Below are positions 8,696-17,524 of a DNA stretch of 44,135 nt, in pieces. The stretch is from CANNBR01 sp964592275 (GTDB lineage Bacteria > Babelota > Babeliae > Babelales > CAIQNR01). Under the pieces are notes generated by a model, which worked only from the letters and a program-made list of their open reading frames with translations, ran no database searches and was not told the DNA's origin. The stretch spans positions 1 through 44,135 of the forward strand of contig CAZQDJ010000007.1 in assembly GCA_964592275.1 (NCBI GenBank), given 5' to 3'. A program made the position numbers and the translations under genes. Numbering within the stretch: the stretch's first letter is position 1; each line of letters begins with the position of its first letter.

Positions 8696-9508
8696 ATGAC
8701 AAAGATGCTTACACTTTCTCTTCCTCAAAAAATCGGCGTATTTGATTCAGGAGTTGGAGGACTTTCTGTATTGAATGCACTTGTCCCCTTTCTCCCTGCA
8801 GAAACTGTATATGTCGCTGATGCAGCACATCTTCCCTATGGACAAAAAAGCGTAGATTTTCTTATTGAGCGAGCAACTGCCATCACCCATTTTTTTGAAA
8901 GCTTAGGCATTACCACTATTTTTGTTGCTTGCCATACGTTAAGCGCTACAGCGGTTGCCACCTTAAAAAAAACATTTCCTCATATCACCTATGTAGACCT
9001 TCTTCCTTTAACGATTGTTCATGCGCTTGCCGCAACAAAAAATAATAGAATTGGTGTTATGGCAACACAAGCAACCATAAGTACTCACATTCATCAAAGG
9101 TTACTCAGCGAAGTAACTATCGATACTATAACCACTCTTATCGAACAATCGTGCCCCGATTTTGTGCCGCTTATTGAAAAAAAAGCATCACCACAAGAAT
9201 ATCAGGCTGCTCTTGATAGCTACCTTATTCCATTGCTTACTGCTGATGTGGATACCATTATTCTCGGATGCACTCATTATCCTTTTATTCAAAAACTTTT
9301 AGAGATTCAAGCTCCGCACATTACTTTTATTAGTGCGGCTAATTCGCTTCCCCATTTTTCACAAAGCAAAGCTATGCCAATTATTCGTTTTGTGACTACT
9401 GCCTCAATTGAATATATTGAACAGGCAGTTGAACATTTCTTTAGTAAAGATCATGGATGCATGCTTACGTTTGAATCACGAGAAATTTGCAACACTTATC
9501 CAAAGTAA
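8696..9508 (+). CDS. murI: Glutamate racemase
   Basis: MurI makes D-glutamate for peptidoglycan. Motifs in order: IGVFDSGVGGLSVL (Asp17 and Ser18 region), YVADAAHLPYG, the first catalytic Cys in FVACHTLSATA (near residue 78), and the second in ILGCTHYPFI (near residue 194). The usual ACNTAS motif is here ACHTLS, a mild divergence. Length of 270 residues is normal. ATG 8696 is used; an internal ATG four codons in is an alternative. No strong Shine-Dalgarno is visible. A hairpin follows the stop directly. A 54-bp segment of its 3' end recurs at 12913-12966. Confidence 0.94.
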   Translation: MTKMLTLSLPQKIGVFDSGVGGLSVLNALVPFLPAETVYVADAAHLPYGQKSVDFLIERATAITHFFESLGITTIFVACHTLSATAVATLKKTFPHITYVDLLPLTIVHALAATKNNRIGVMATQATISTHIHQRLLSEVTIDTITTLIEQSCPDFVPLIEKKASPQEYQAALDSYLIPLLTADVDTIILGCTHYPFIQKLLEIQAPHITFISAANSLPHFSQSKAMPIIRFVTTASIEYIEQAVEHFFSKDHGCMLTFESREICNTYPK

Positions 9509-9540
9509 ATGGGTAGATAAGCATTGCTCATCTACCCATT
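9508..9540. terminator. Hairpin between murI and a converging gene
   Basis: AATGGGTAGAT pairs with ATCTACCCATT over 11 bp, starting at the last base of the murI stop codon, with a small inner AGC/GCT stem. There is no long T-run, so termination efficiency is uncertain. Confidence 0.6.
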
Positions 9541-9568
9541 ATCACTACTCTATGAGATATCTTTTAGT

Positions 9569-12500
9569 TTATTGTAACGAAAGAACTCCATTTGATGTCC
9601 CCATCATTAAGCGACCGGTGTCACCTATCATACTCATCCAATAAAATGCATTTGCTTCAACCACAACGGTGTCTTCCATTGGAGCCTTGCCACTTGTTCC
9701 AATGCCATAATCATAGAGATTGTACGGCAAAACAACTACTTGATAGGTGCTATCATCAGCTGGATTTTTCTGAATAAAATAACGGCGTACCCCATCATTG
9801 TAGAAACAACGCGCAAGAACGGGGAAGTTTTGGTATGACGTTGCAGCTGTTGGCACAAGAGACGTTGTTCCATTAAAATTTGGTAGGGGCAAATTACTGT
9901 ATGCAATTGCATTTGAATGTAATGTTCCACCAACACCTCCTGATGGAAAACTTTGGCGTGAAATTTGATATTCACTATTTTGATTATAAACATTTATCAA
10001 TGCTGGATTGGCCACATAATTTGCAAAACAAAATGTTTGTGGAGATCGTGTATACGCAGGAATCTGGATGTAATTAGAAAAGTATCCAGTTGTTTTTATC
10101 GCAGATGTCTCATCAATAAGTTGCCATCCTGCTGTTAGCTGATTCAAATTTCCTGAATATGATTGCATGCCAATTGTTGAAGAAGATGTGTACATGCCAT
10201 CGCTCGTCAGCATGAGCAACTGCTCATTACCAACTGCTGGCGTTGCACCTGAAGGAGCAGCTGACACTGAAACAACAAAGTCATAGATTTGCTTAACGTT
10301 TACTAAACTTGAAGCTGGTGATCCTGGAACTGGTGCCGCTCCCGAAGCTGCAGTGATTGCAAAATTTTGTATAAGCCCTGTAACAGTTGATTGTTTTGGA
10401 CAACTATAGATTTTATCTCCTGTTGCAGATCGAGTAAGAACATGCAGCCTACCACCTTCGCCCTGTATTTTTATCGGCATGCCGGTAACCGTTGTTACCT
10501 TTGTCCATGCGCCAGAGGCAGCAGCACCACCTATTGGTATAAGCCCAAGATCAGCCATAATTGAATGTGTGGTCGTCCCTACCGTAAGAGGATTAAATCC
10601 GTTGCCACCATTAGTATACACATAGAGTCCTGGCGCAGTTCCTGCAGTTCCTGCACATCCAGCAAAAAAGAATCCAACATTCGCACCTGTTTGTGTGTCA
10701 AAGTTCCATCCAGAAAAACCAAGCGCCACTACGGCACCAGCTCCAGAAGGTAACGATGATGTAAAAAATGTTGCTGTGCTCGTGTAGTCATACCACGAAT
10801 TTGAAATTGAATTATTAATGCTTGTATAAGTACCATTTACTTGAGGATTGGCTGCACCTCGTGAACCGGTTATCGCAAAACAAACCGTATCATTACCACC
10901 AAATAACGTAAGGACTGTTGGATTAGATGCTCCCCAGCAGGTAACAGAGGAATTTAGGTCAAGAACTGAGTAACATTGATCATTCAACGCATTATTAACT
11001 GCTGCCGCAAGGTACTCTTGACTGTTCGGCATATTTGTTATTGGTTTTGTCCACTGACTAGCATTTACTTTTAAGCTAGCGGCATTATAGGTAACAACAT
11101 AACCTGTATATGCATCAACAGTTGCAAGGGTAACCCGAGGGTCACTACCATCCGAAGCTACACCATTTGCAGAGTTACCGCCCATTTCATTGGGAGCAAC
11201 TTTTTGCCAATCGGTCCAATGATCAATTTGCCCAAAGTCATTAAAAATTGCCCTCGATATCCAAAGTCCTGGCTCATTGATACTACTTGCAGGATTAGAA
11301 CCACCCGTTGCCATAATAACTGCATCACCATCACAAGATACTATTTGAATAGCATTCGGTGCTGTTTGTCCATTAAGCAAACTATTGGTAATAGGAAGTA
11401 TCCCCGTTCCGCCAACAAGCGCTGCTGGTGAAGCTGTTGTTATCAAATCACCCGCATTGGTAGCTATGACAGTGCGGGTTGCTGAATTAACATTAGCAAA
11501 ACATCCAACAGCTGGGTTTCCAGGATCGCCATTAACAAGCGGTACAGCATATACCTGATTAGCAACTATTTGTTGAGCATTTGCCACAGTGTTAGCAGCT
11601 ATCGTATTTCCATTTAAAATTAAATACCCCATTCCAGTTGAAGTATGCATAACTGCTATGTCATTTACAGCGCTCGTAGTCGCAGCTGCATTTTGCTTAT
11701 AACCAATAATGCTATTATTTACACTTACCGTGTCAGTGCTTCCGCATGGCGCAAGCTGTGGCCCTACAGTAACTGTTTGTCCATTGGTGGTAATTGGATA
11801 AATACCAACTCCATATAATCCCTTTGTTAAACCATCAGCATTATCTACAACAGTAGCTTGTATGGTTACATAAAATCGCTGGAATGCTGCATCCACATGG
11901 AAATTACTTCCCGTAAGACCTGTTATAAGAGTATTTCCATTCGGAATAAGATACGAGCCTGTTGCAGTTAAATCAAAAGGGGTGGCAACATTCGTTGTAC
12001 CATTAGCTCCTACATAATCCCAAACAGGAGCCCCTGCACTTGTCTGCGTCACATAGGCAGCGCTAATACCATCAGTGTTAGTTCCCGTTGTTCCACCTGC
12101 CCCCGCTCCAAACGGAACACCTGCATTAGCGGCGCCATTAACCTTTAATGGTATGATCGTCACATTTGCCAAATTAGGAAGCCCAGTATAAGCACAGTGA
12201 GCATAGACTATTCCTCCATTTGGATTACCAGCTGGATCATGAGGAATAGGACTCTGTACAGCAGTTGTATTTATTTTTGAGATAGCCTGTAAAACGGTAG
12301 AGTTTCTTACTAAAGCAACAATGGTAGGAGAATCTATATTGGCTGAATTTTGTACAGTAGCTAAAGCAAGTATGAATTTATTAGTTAATGCAGGATCGGT
12401 CGCTAATGGAATCAAGGAAGAATTATTCATCGCCGTTCGTAAAGCTCCATAACAAACTGCATAATCCCCATTACCATTAAACAAACCGAGATAGATCTCT

Positions 12501-12685
12501 GAGAGAGGGAAATAGGTATGTCCTGTAACTATTCCATTTTGGCCAACAGCAAAGGTAGTTCCATTTGTTGTTCCTGGAACAGTACCATTACCTATAAGGG
12601 TAAAATAAGATTCCACTTTTTGAGATACACAACACAGTGCGCTCATTATGAGCCAGAGTAGATGCTTACGTTTCGTATTTTCCAT
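9569..12685 (-). CDS. Large exported Asn/Thr/Gly-rich protein, 1038 residues
   Basis: I do not recognise the family. Residues 1-27 form a signal peptide. The remainder is rich in Asn, Thr, Gly, Ala and Val with few charged residues, a composition typical of beta-rich surface or secreted proteins. Recurring short segments such as NGNT, VNG, PSGA and aromatic strand ends suggest an array of beta-strands, possibly beta-propeller-like or beta-helical, but no exact repeat unit is visible. AAAAAAGGAATGTGAT precedes ATG 12685. It converges on murI. Upstream DNA (12725-12966) holds gene relics, so this locus has been rearranged. A surface adhesin or shed host-contact protein is possible, not shown. 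Confidence 0.78.
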   Translation of the reverse strand: MENTKRKHLLWLIMSALCCVSQKVESYFTLIGNGTVPGTTNGTTFAVGQNGIVTGHTYFPLSEIYLGLFNGNGDYAVCYGALRTAMNNSSLIPLATDPALTNKFILALATVQNSANIDSPTIVALVRNSTVLQAISKINTTAVQSPIPHDPAGNPNGGIVYAHCAYTGLPNLANVTIIPLKVNGAANAGVPFGAGAGGTTGTNTDGISAAYVTQTSAGAPVWDYVGANGTTNVATPFDLTATGSYLIPNGNTLITGLTGSNFHVDAAFQRFYVTIQATVVDNADGLTKGLYGVGIYPITTNGQTVTVGPQLAPCGSTDTVSVNNSIIGYKQNAAATTSAVNDIAVMHTSTGMGYLILNGNTIAANTVANAQQIVANQVYAVPLVNGDPGNPAVGCFANVNSATRTVIATNAGDLITTASPAALVGGTGILPITNSLLNGQTAPNAIQIVSCDGDAVIMATGGSNPASSINEPGLWISRAIFNDFGQIDHWTDWQKVAPNEMGGNSANGVASDGSDPRVTLATVDAYTGYVVTYNAASLKVNASQWTKPITNMPNSQEYLAAAVNNALNDQCYSVLDLNSSVTCWGASNPTVLTLFGGNDTVCFAITGSRGAANPQVNGTYTSINNSISNSWYDYTSTATFFTSSLPSGAGAVVALGFSGWNFDTQTGANVGFFFAGCAGTAGTAPGLYVYTNGGNGFNPLTVGTTTHSIMADLGLIPIGGAAASGAWTKVTTVTGMPIKIQGEGGRLHVLTRSATGDKIYSCPKQSTVTGLIQNFAITAASGAAPVPGSPASSLVNVKQIYDFVVSVSAAPSGATPAVGNEQLLMLTSDGMYTSSSTIGMQSYSGNLNQLTAGWQLIDETSAIKTTGYFSNYIQIPAYTRSPQTFCFANYVANPALINVYNQNSEYQISRQSFPSGGVGGTLHSNAIAYSNLPLPNFNGTTSLVPTAATSYQNFPVLARCFYNDGVRRYFIQKNPADDSTYQVVVLPYNLYDYGIGTSGKAPMEDTVVVEANAFYWMSMIGDTGRLMMGTSNGVLSLQ

Positions 12686-12724
12686 ATCACATTCCTTTTT
12701 TAATATGTATGTCTTAGAAAGATG

Positions 12725-12817
12725 GTTCAGACTAATAAACCCGATAAATCAAATCCTCTTAAATGATTCGATACTATGATTAACAACAGAATCTCTTAAT
12801 CGCACTTTTTGCCGTAT
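12725..12817 (-). pseudogene. Relic of a MntA-type nucleotidyltransferase gene (5' part only)
   Basis: Read on the minus strand from 12817, the translation IRQKVRLRDSVVNHSIESFK matches the start of the intact MntA-like protein at 17154-17471 (MLQKIRLGDSDVNHIIKSFK) at about 14 of 20 positions. The start codon has become ATA, and a stop codon follows soon after the homologous stretch. Similarity to the intact gene's 5' leader continues upstream to about 12910, including ATTACTGTACTAT. The rest of the gene and its HEPN partner are missing, apparently replaced by the promoter region of the 1038-residue protein gene. Confidence 0.72.
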
Positions 12818-12912
12818 CAATTTATCCACTCTCCTTATTTTCATTAACGATGATGATCTAATTTTTTTGCGAATAAGATATAACTTATTGTCATTACTGT
12901 ACTATGAAAAGG

Positions 12913-12966
12913 GCTATTGAGCATCTCTTTAGTAAAGATCATGAATGCATGCTTACGTTTGAATAA
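12913..12966 (+). pseudogene. Relic or duplicate of the murI 3' end
   Basis: Codons 12913-12966 read AIEHLFSKDHECMLTFE-stop and correspond to AVEHFFSKDHGCMLTFES of murI (9425-9478). By hand, 48 of 54 bases agree. The stop TAA replaces a murI Ser codon, so the reading frame ends there. Fainter similarity extends left to about 12888. It is too short to be functional. Confidence 0.8.
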
Positions 12967-13076
12967 AAAGACATTTTTTAAGCCATCCTAAAGCTTATAA
13001 TTTTTTGATCATTGCTTTTTAATAGCTCTCTTCTTATTGTTTTTACTACTCAAAAAATAATTTAAAGGGAGCGCGC

Positions 13077-13742
13077 ATGAAGAAAAAGAGAATTTTATGT
13101 AGTATTGCTGTGCTGAGCCTGTTGCATGCATCTGTATATGCGATGGAAGCTGTTCATTTGGAAGAAATCGAATTAGAAAAACAACCTGAACATCAACCAA
13201 TTACTTTACAAAGAACTCACTCACATCAAGAGCACGCTAGAGAACAACAAAAAATGACTCCAAATCTTCGCGTACGCATAGATCAAAAAACGGAGCCATT
13301 CACAGAAATTCAAAGCACGGATAGTAAGCAAAAACAAGCCTTTCAAGAGTCACAAAGTGAGACCCTTACGAGTGAACAAAAACAAGTCCTTGAAGAAGAA
13401 TTGCAACACAAAGATTTTAGTGAGATTCATCATGAGAAAACGCCACAAGATTCGCGTTTACTTGAAGAAAAACAAATTGCTCATCTTCGAAATAATATAA
13501 CTCGTTATTTACATAGTTCTCTCATAGCAGGATTTGAAGAAAAACAAATGAAAAGCAGATCCATTATCATTAAATTTTTTTCCAAGCCTCATATTTTTAC
13601 ACCAGAAAATATCAAAGCATTTCAAGGTATCTACAACAAACTAGTGTCGTGGGATGGGGTAAGTGAATTTTCAGCTGAAGAAAAACAAGAAATCGAACTC
13701 TTTTTAAGAAAATCCATAAGTTCTTATTGCGCAAGAGCCTAA
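13077..13742 (+). CDS. Exported Glu/Gln-rich protein, 221 residues
   Basis: No family recognised. A textbook signal peptide covers residues 1-22, with SVYA before MEAVH at the likely cleavage. Residues 25-140 are dominated by Glu, Gln, Lys and His, are low in hydrophobics and probably disordered or coiled-coil. Residues 150-221 look folded, with IKFFSKPHIF, FQGIYNKLVSW and a helical C-terminus ending SSYCARA. GGGAGCGCGC precedes ATG 13077. The 950-residue exported protein gene follows 41 nt downstream on the same strand, suggesting joint transcription. Composition fits an exported effector or a periplasmic/surface protein. Confidence 0.75.
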   Translation: MKKKRILCSIAVLSLLHASVYAMEAVHLEEIELEKQPEHQPITLQRTHSHQEHAREQQKMTPNLRVRIDQKTEPFTEIQSTDSKQKQAFQESQSETLTSEQKQVLEEELQHKDFSEIHHEKTPQDSRLLEEKQIAHLRNNITRYLHSSLIAGFEEKQMKSRSIIIKFFSKPHIFTPENIKAFQGIYNKLVSWDGVSEFSAEEKQEIELFLRKSISSYCARA

Positions 13743-13783
13743 CTATCTAGTTAATAGAAAATTATAAAAAAAAGGAAAACGGT

Positions 13784-16636
13784 ATGTATCAAATTGTATC
13801 GATTATGCGATTCATAATTTTGTTGGGATTTTTTTCTGTACAGGCAGCATCAGGACCTACTGTTCAAAGAGCTCTCTCTTTAACAAAAGAATTACAGAGC
13901 CCACAAATCGTGAAGGGGTATGCGCTTAAGGGAATGCTCACAACTGTTATGAAATTGTATCCGGATCTTCCTGCTCATAAAGCAATTTTACTTTCTCCGC
14001 TCATTGCTGAAATGAGTAGAGATTGGGCTCTTAATGCTTACGGAACTTTTGAACTTGTTCCTTTAACAAAACAAAAGGCTGATGGAACTTTTGAAATAGT
14101 TCCAGGCCGTCTCGAGCAAAAATTTAATACCGCCACCCCGCTCAATAAAATAACACGGATGCTTTTTAATGTTACTGATCAAGTCATGGCACCAACAAAA
14201 CAACCGAGCAATCCTTTTTTGGGATTTGATGCAAAAACAGTTGCTCGTATGATGCAGGTACTCCATAAAGAAGGAGTAGGTGGACTCATCAAAGTTTTGC
14301 AAAGCAAATATGAGGCAGGGCGAAAACCAATTAAATCTAGAGGTAAAGCATCATCAGTGGCCCCTACTGATGATATGGTAGAACAGTGGTTTAATACCTA
14401 TAACGAAATTTCAATATCAGGTAAAAATAATTTCGGAGTTTTTAAAAAAAAAATTAAGGGATTTGTTTCTTTACTTATCAATCTTGATAGAGAAGCGACT
14501 GCGCCAGAAAACAAAGCACAAAATGTAGAAGATCTTTCAAAATTGCTCATGACCTATATTTTCTTTAAAGATAAAGCTGAAGGAGGCTTGAATCTTGCAT
14601 ATAGCATTCCAGAGTATTTTAAAGCTTTAGGTAGTGCTGATTTTAAGGCAGAATATGAAACAATGAATACATTAGAAAGATTGGATAAAATTTTTAAAGG
14701 AACGTCTACACATTCATCTCATTTAAAACCTGATGCTCATGGAATAGAGCAAGTAGCGTTTTACCTAGAAGATAAAATATATGGAGGCGTTCAAGCACTT
14801 CAAGCTCCTTACACTACGTTTAAAAGTACTCCAACCACTGATCCTTCCAACAGATTTAATGGTGGAGAATTTCCTTATTGTGTTGAAGCAACAATACGAT
14901 CGATTATCAACTTGATCCTTTACGATCCAGTAACAGGAAAACTTAACGTTCAGTTACTTTCAGTTCCTGCTCAAGAAAGCATGGATCCTGAAATGAAAGC
15001 TTTTCTTGAAAAATATAATGACCCTTTAGCTTTACATTATTATCAAGAGACAGAAGTTGAATTTCTTCGTTTGATGTCAGGTATTGAAGAGGTACTGTAC
15101 AAACAAGATGCCCCGCAAGGAAAATTTGAAATAAGTGGATTACATGGGGCAAAAAATATTCTTGCAGTTCTGAATCATGTCTTTGGAAGAGAGGCTGAAA
15201 CTCTTGAAGCACTTGCAACTATGATTTCAGAAAACATTTCTGGTCGTACAATTACTTTTTCGCCTACAGATTCTGGGTATGATTTACGAGTGTCTAACGC
15301 TACAAGTATTATTGCCGAAGGTTCCTTAGTTGATAAAGAAGGGGTAGATCATACTGCATTTTTAGTTAAAAGTAGTGGCTTGTTTGATATTTTAGAAAGC
15401 AAAGAATTTATTCCTCTTGTTACAAGTGCGAACAAATTTTTAGAAGGGAAAGAAGATCTTTTTAGTATTTGTTTTACTGATAAAACATTGCATCCTGATT
15501 GGAGCTCTGATCAACCATCCCCTTTCGTATTTGTCATGCGAAAAGGGCTTACTGAAGTACTTAAAACAATGTTACAGTATGAAACTAAACCAATACAGTA
15601 TAAAAAACTTCTTTTACAAGCAATTAATCTTTCAGATTCTCGTGAATTAGTTGCATTTATCTTATCTCATATTACTAATCCGCAATACGAATCCCTTTTA
15701 AGAACTGCTCTTTTTGAAAAAAAAGAAAATTTTATTGATCTCTTTTTACCTCACGTTACAGAACTTTCTCCTGCAACGTTTTTTCTTTTAATTTCTTCAG
15801 GCAAAGTTGATTTAGCATTAATTGAGCAGCTTCTTGCTCATTTAGTTCATCCTGATTATAACGCGTTGCTAACAGAAGCCATAAAATTAGAATCTTTACC
15901 ACTGGTACAATTATTTATTAAAAAAGGAGCCACGGTTTCTCCGCAAAATATAGGGGTGGCTTTTGAAAAAAAAGATATAGATCTTATTATTCTTTTATAT
16001 CCTCACTTTCCCGATTTGAATTATTCTAGCCTTTTAACTACGGCTATAAGATTAAAATCAATGAGATTAGTCAATTTTTGCATTAATAAAGGAGTTACAG
16101 TAGAAAAAATTCATTTTTTTAATGCTATTGCTGAAAAAGAATATTCCATTGTAAAAGCGCTAGTAGATAAAGAATTTACTATTGAATACAAGGACATTCT
16201 TCATGCAATAAAGACCAAAAATGTAGAAATTACTTTGCTTCTTTTCCATCGTTACTCTTCTGAAAAAAATCTTGGCGAATGTCTGGCAACAGCTATATCC
16301 TCCCAATCACCAGAGCTTGTACAATTTTTCCTTAACGAAGGAGCTTTTGTAAATAGCGCTATACCTTATCAAAAAAACATTGCGTCTCCTATTGAGGAGA
16401 TCACACCGCTTACTGCAGCTATCAGAACATGCAAAGTAGCTACATCAGATGATAGCTTTCACATCATCACATTACTCATTCAAAATAAAGCTATTATTAC
16501 AAGAGAAAATCTTGCACAGGCGAAAGCGTTATCTACTTTAAAAGTTTTTGATTTTCTTGAACACGAATACACAACGCAACAATATGGATTTTATCTCACA
16601 GAAGAAGAACGACGTTGTGTTACCGGATCAGCCTAA
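13784..16636 (+). CDS. Large exported protein with Cys/His candidate domain and C-terminal ankyrin-like repeats
   Basis: The protein has 950 residues. A hydrophobic signal covers residues 1-22 (SVQAASG at the likely cleavage); ATG 13805 is an alternative start. The middle contains GGEFPYCVEATIRSIINLIL with Cys366 and Glu368, and later VDHTAFLVK with His523. This spacing could be a cysteine-hydrolase dyad, but that is inference. From about residue 570 to 935 a series of roughly 33-residue helical pairs, such as LLTEAIKLESLPLVQLFI plus KKGATVS, looks like degenerate ankyrin repeats. Ankyrin repeats mediate protein-protein contacts and are common in host-targeted proteins. AAAAGG precedes the start. 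The stop codon lies inside a 45-bp repeat that also carries a terminator. Confidence 0.78.
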   Translation: MYQIVSIMRFIILLGFFSVQAASGPTVQRALSLTKELQSPQIVKGYALKGMLTTVMKLYPDLPAHKAILLSPLIAEMSRDWALNAYGTFELVPLTKQKADGTFEIVPGRLEQKFNTATPLNKITRMLFNVTDQVMAPTKQPSNPFLGFDAKTVARMMQVLHKEGVGGLIKVLQSKYEAGRKPIKSRGKASSVAPTDDMVEQWFNTYNEISISGKNNFGVFKKKIKGFVSLLINLDREATAPENKAQNVEDLSKLLMTYIFFKDKAEGGLNLAYSIPEYFKALGSADFKAEYETMNTLERLDKIFKGTSTHSSHLKPDAHGIEQVAFYLEDKIYGGVQALQAPYTTFKSTPTTDPSNRFNGGEFPYCVEATIRSIINLILYDPVTGKLNVQLLSVPAQESMDPEMKAFLEKYNDPLALHYYQETEVEFLRLMSGIEEVLYKQDAPQGKFEISGLHGAKNILAVLNHVFGREAETLEALATMISENISGRTITFSPTDSGYDLRVSNATSIIAEGSLVDKEGVDHTAFLVKSSGLFDILESKEFIPLVTSANKFLEGKEDLFSICFTDKTLHPDWSSDQPSPFVFVMRKGLTEVLKTMLQYETKPIQYKKLLLQAINLSDSRELVAFILSHITNPQYESLLRTALFEKKENFIDLFLPHVTELSPATFFLLISSGKVDLALIEQLLAHLVHPDYNALLTEAIKLESLPLVQLFIKKGATVSPQNIGVAFEKKDIDLIILLYPHFPDLNYSSLLTTAIRLKSMRLVNFCINKGVTVEKIHFFNAIAEKEYSIVKALVDKEFTIEYKDILHAIKTKNVEITLLLFHRYSSEKNLGECLATAISSQSPELVQFFLNEGAFVNSAIPYQKNIASPIEEITPLTAAIRTCKVATSDDSFHIITLLIQNKAIITRENLAQAKALSTLKVFDFLEHEYTTQQYGFYLTEEERRCVTGSA

Positions 16637-16678
16637 AGGCACTAAAAAAATCCCGATTCTTTCGAGTCGGGATTTTTA
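16634..16678. repeat. 45-bp direct repeat, left copy, flanking the HepT/MntA cassette
   Basis: This copy agrees with 17525-17569 at 44 of 45 positions (the difference is C16640 versus T17531). It begins with the stop codon of the 950-residue protein gene and contains a complete intrinsic terminator. The two copies bracket exactly the toxin-antitoxin pair and its leader. Confidence 0.92.
16646..16677. terminator. Bidirectional terminator, left repeat copy
   Basis: The stem AAAAATCCCGATTC pairs with GAGTCGGGATTTTT (one T-G pair) around a TTTC loop, with A and T tracts on either side. It lies 9 nt after the 950-residue gene (+) and 3 nt after the hepT stop (-), so it serves both. Confidence 0.9.
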
Positions 16679-16680
16679 CA

Positions 16681-17157
16681 TTAAAATTGTGTAATTCGCT
16701 GTTTTATACAATGTAATGCACTTTCAAGAACAGGTAGTGCTTTTAATAATGCATTCAAGACTCTTACATGGCGGTCGCTATTGCCTTCTTCGTAATCATG
16801 CGCTATTTCATTTCTTAGTTTACGTAATTCCATCCATTCATGAGCGCTTTTAAGAACATTCATTTTTTCCAGATAATTTAACTTATCGATGAAGGTAAAA
16901 TCTTCCACCGGTTCTCCAGCTACCTCCAAAAAGAGAGGTAATACTTTTGAGACCATCAAATCTTGAACTTGAGAAAAACGATAAAGAGCTGAGTCAAATT
17001 TTTCTTCTTGGCTCTCGGTTAAGGTAGATATTATTTCTGCAGTCAAGGGATATTGAAGCTTTATTGTTCCAATTCTTCTTTTGATGCGTGTTAATTGATG
17101 TTCTATTGTTTTTATCCTTGTGTTCAATGACTCTAATTGTTCTTGTTTTTTCTTCAT
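16681..17157 (-). CDS. hepT: HepT-like HEPN-domain ribonuclease toxin
   Basis: The 158-residue protein carries the HEPN signature RNEIAHDY: Arg115, His120 and Tyr122 form RX4HXY, the catalytic motif of HepT toxins, which act as ribonucleases. The N-terminal 30 residues are a basic coiled-coil-like helix (EQLESLNTRIKTIEHQL) longer than in compact HepT proteins. The gene overlaps the upstream nucleotidyltransferase gene by 4 nt (ATGA-type), the usual arrangement of HepT/MntA modules. In the characterised Shewanella system MntA adenylylates the Tyr of HXY to silence the toxin, and that Tyr is present here. Gene naming rests on motif and context. Confidence 0.85.
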   Translation of the reverse strand: MKKKQEQLESLNTRIKTIEHQLTRIKRRIGTIKLQYPLTAEIISTLTESQEEKFDSALYRFSQVQDLMVSKVLPLFLEVAGEPVEDFTFIDKLNYLEKMNVLKSAHEWMELRKLRNEIAHDYEEGNSDRHVRVLNALLKALPVLESALHCIKQRITQF

Positions 17158-17471
17158 ACCAATTGCACTCCCGTAGCTTTTGCTATTTCATAAATAGGTA
17201 ATTTTTTAGATTCGGTCAGAACATGGAGTACTACATCGATTTTTTGTTCGCCAATGTTTCGCCATAAATCTACAACAAACTTTGTCTGCTTTTCTGAGGC
17301 CTCAATATTAGGCAATTGCGTTTCTATATACAAGTCTATATCTCCACCTCGTTTTTCAAGGTTCACCCGAGAACCAAACAGCCAGAGATGATCATTGTTT
17401 TCAAAATGCTGCTTAAAAGATTTGATAATGTGATTAACATCAGAATCGCCTAATCTTATTTTTTGTAGCAT
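17154..17471 (-). CDS. mntA: MntA-like minimal nucleotidyltransferase antitoxin
   Basis: The 105-residue protein contains WLFGSRVNLEKRGGDIDLYI: Gly33-Ser34, nine residues, then Asp44-x-Asp46. This is the GSx(9-10)DxD motif of minimal nucleotidyltransferases that AMPylate HEPN toxins. It is the first gene of a two-gene unit and overlaps hepT by 4 nt. The leader (17472-17530) resembles DNA at 12818-12910 beside a decayed copy of this gene. The start ATG 17471 is supported by that similarity, since homology of the reading frame begins there. Autoregulation by the complex is common in the family but no operator is proven here. Confidence 0.86.
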   Translation of the reverse strand: MLQKIRLGDSDVNHIIKSFKQHFENNDHLWLFGSRVNLEKRGGDIDLYIETQLPNIEASEKQTKFVVDLWRNIGEQKIDVVLHVLTESKKLPIYEIAKATGVQLV

Positions 17472-17524
17472 TAGTTTCTCCGTTTTATTTTTATTGACGA
17501 TGGCGGGACAGAATTACTGTACTA

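Noticed and set aside
13784..16636. Leucine-rich or TPR repeats in the 950-residue protein
   Set aside because: The unit length and the Ala-Ile/Leu-Leu-Lys-Gly pattern fit degenerate ankyrin better than LRR or TPR, although the match is weak.
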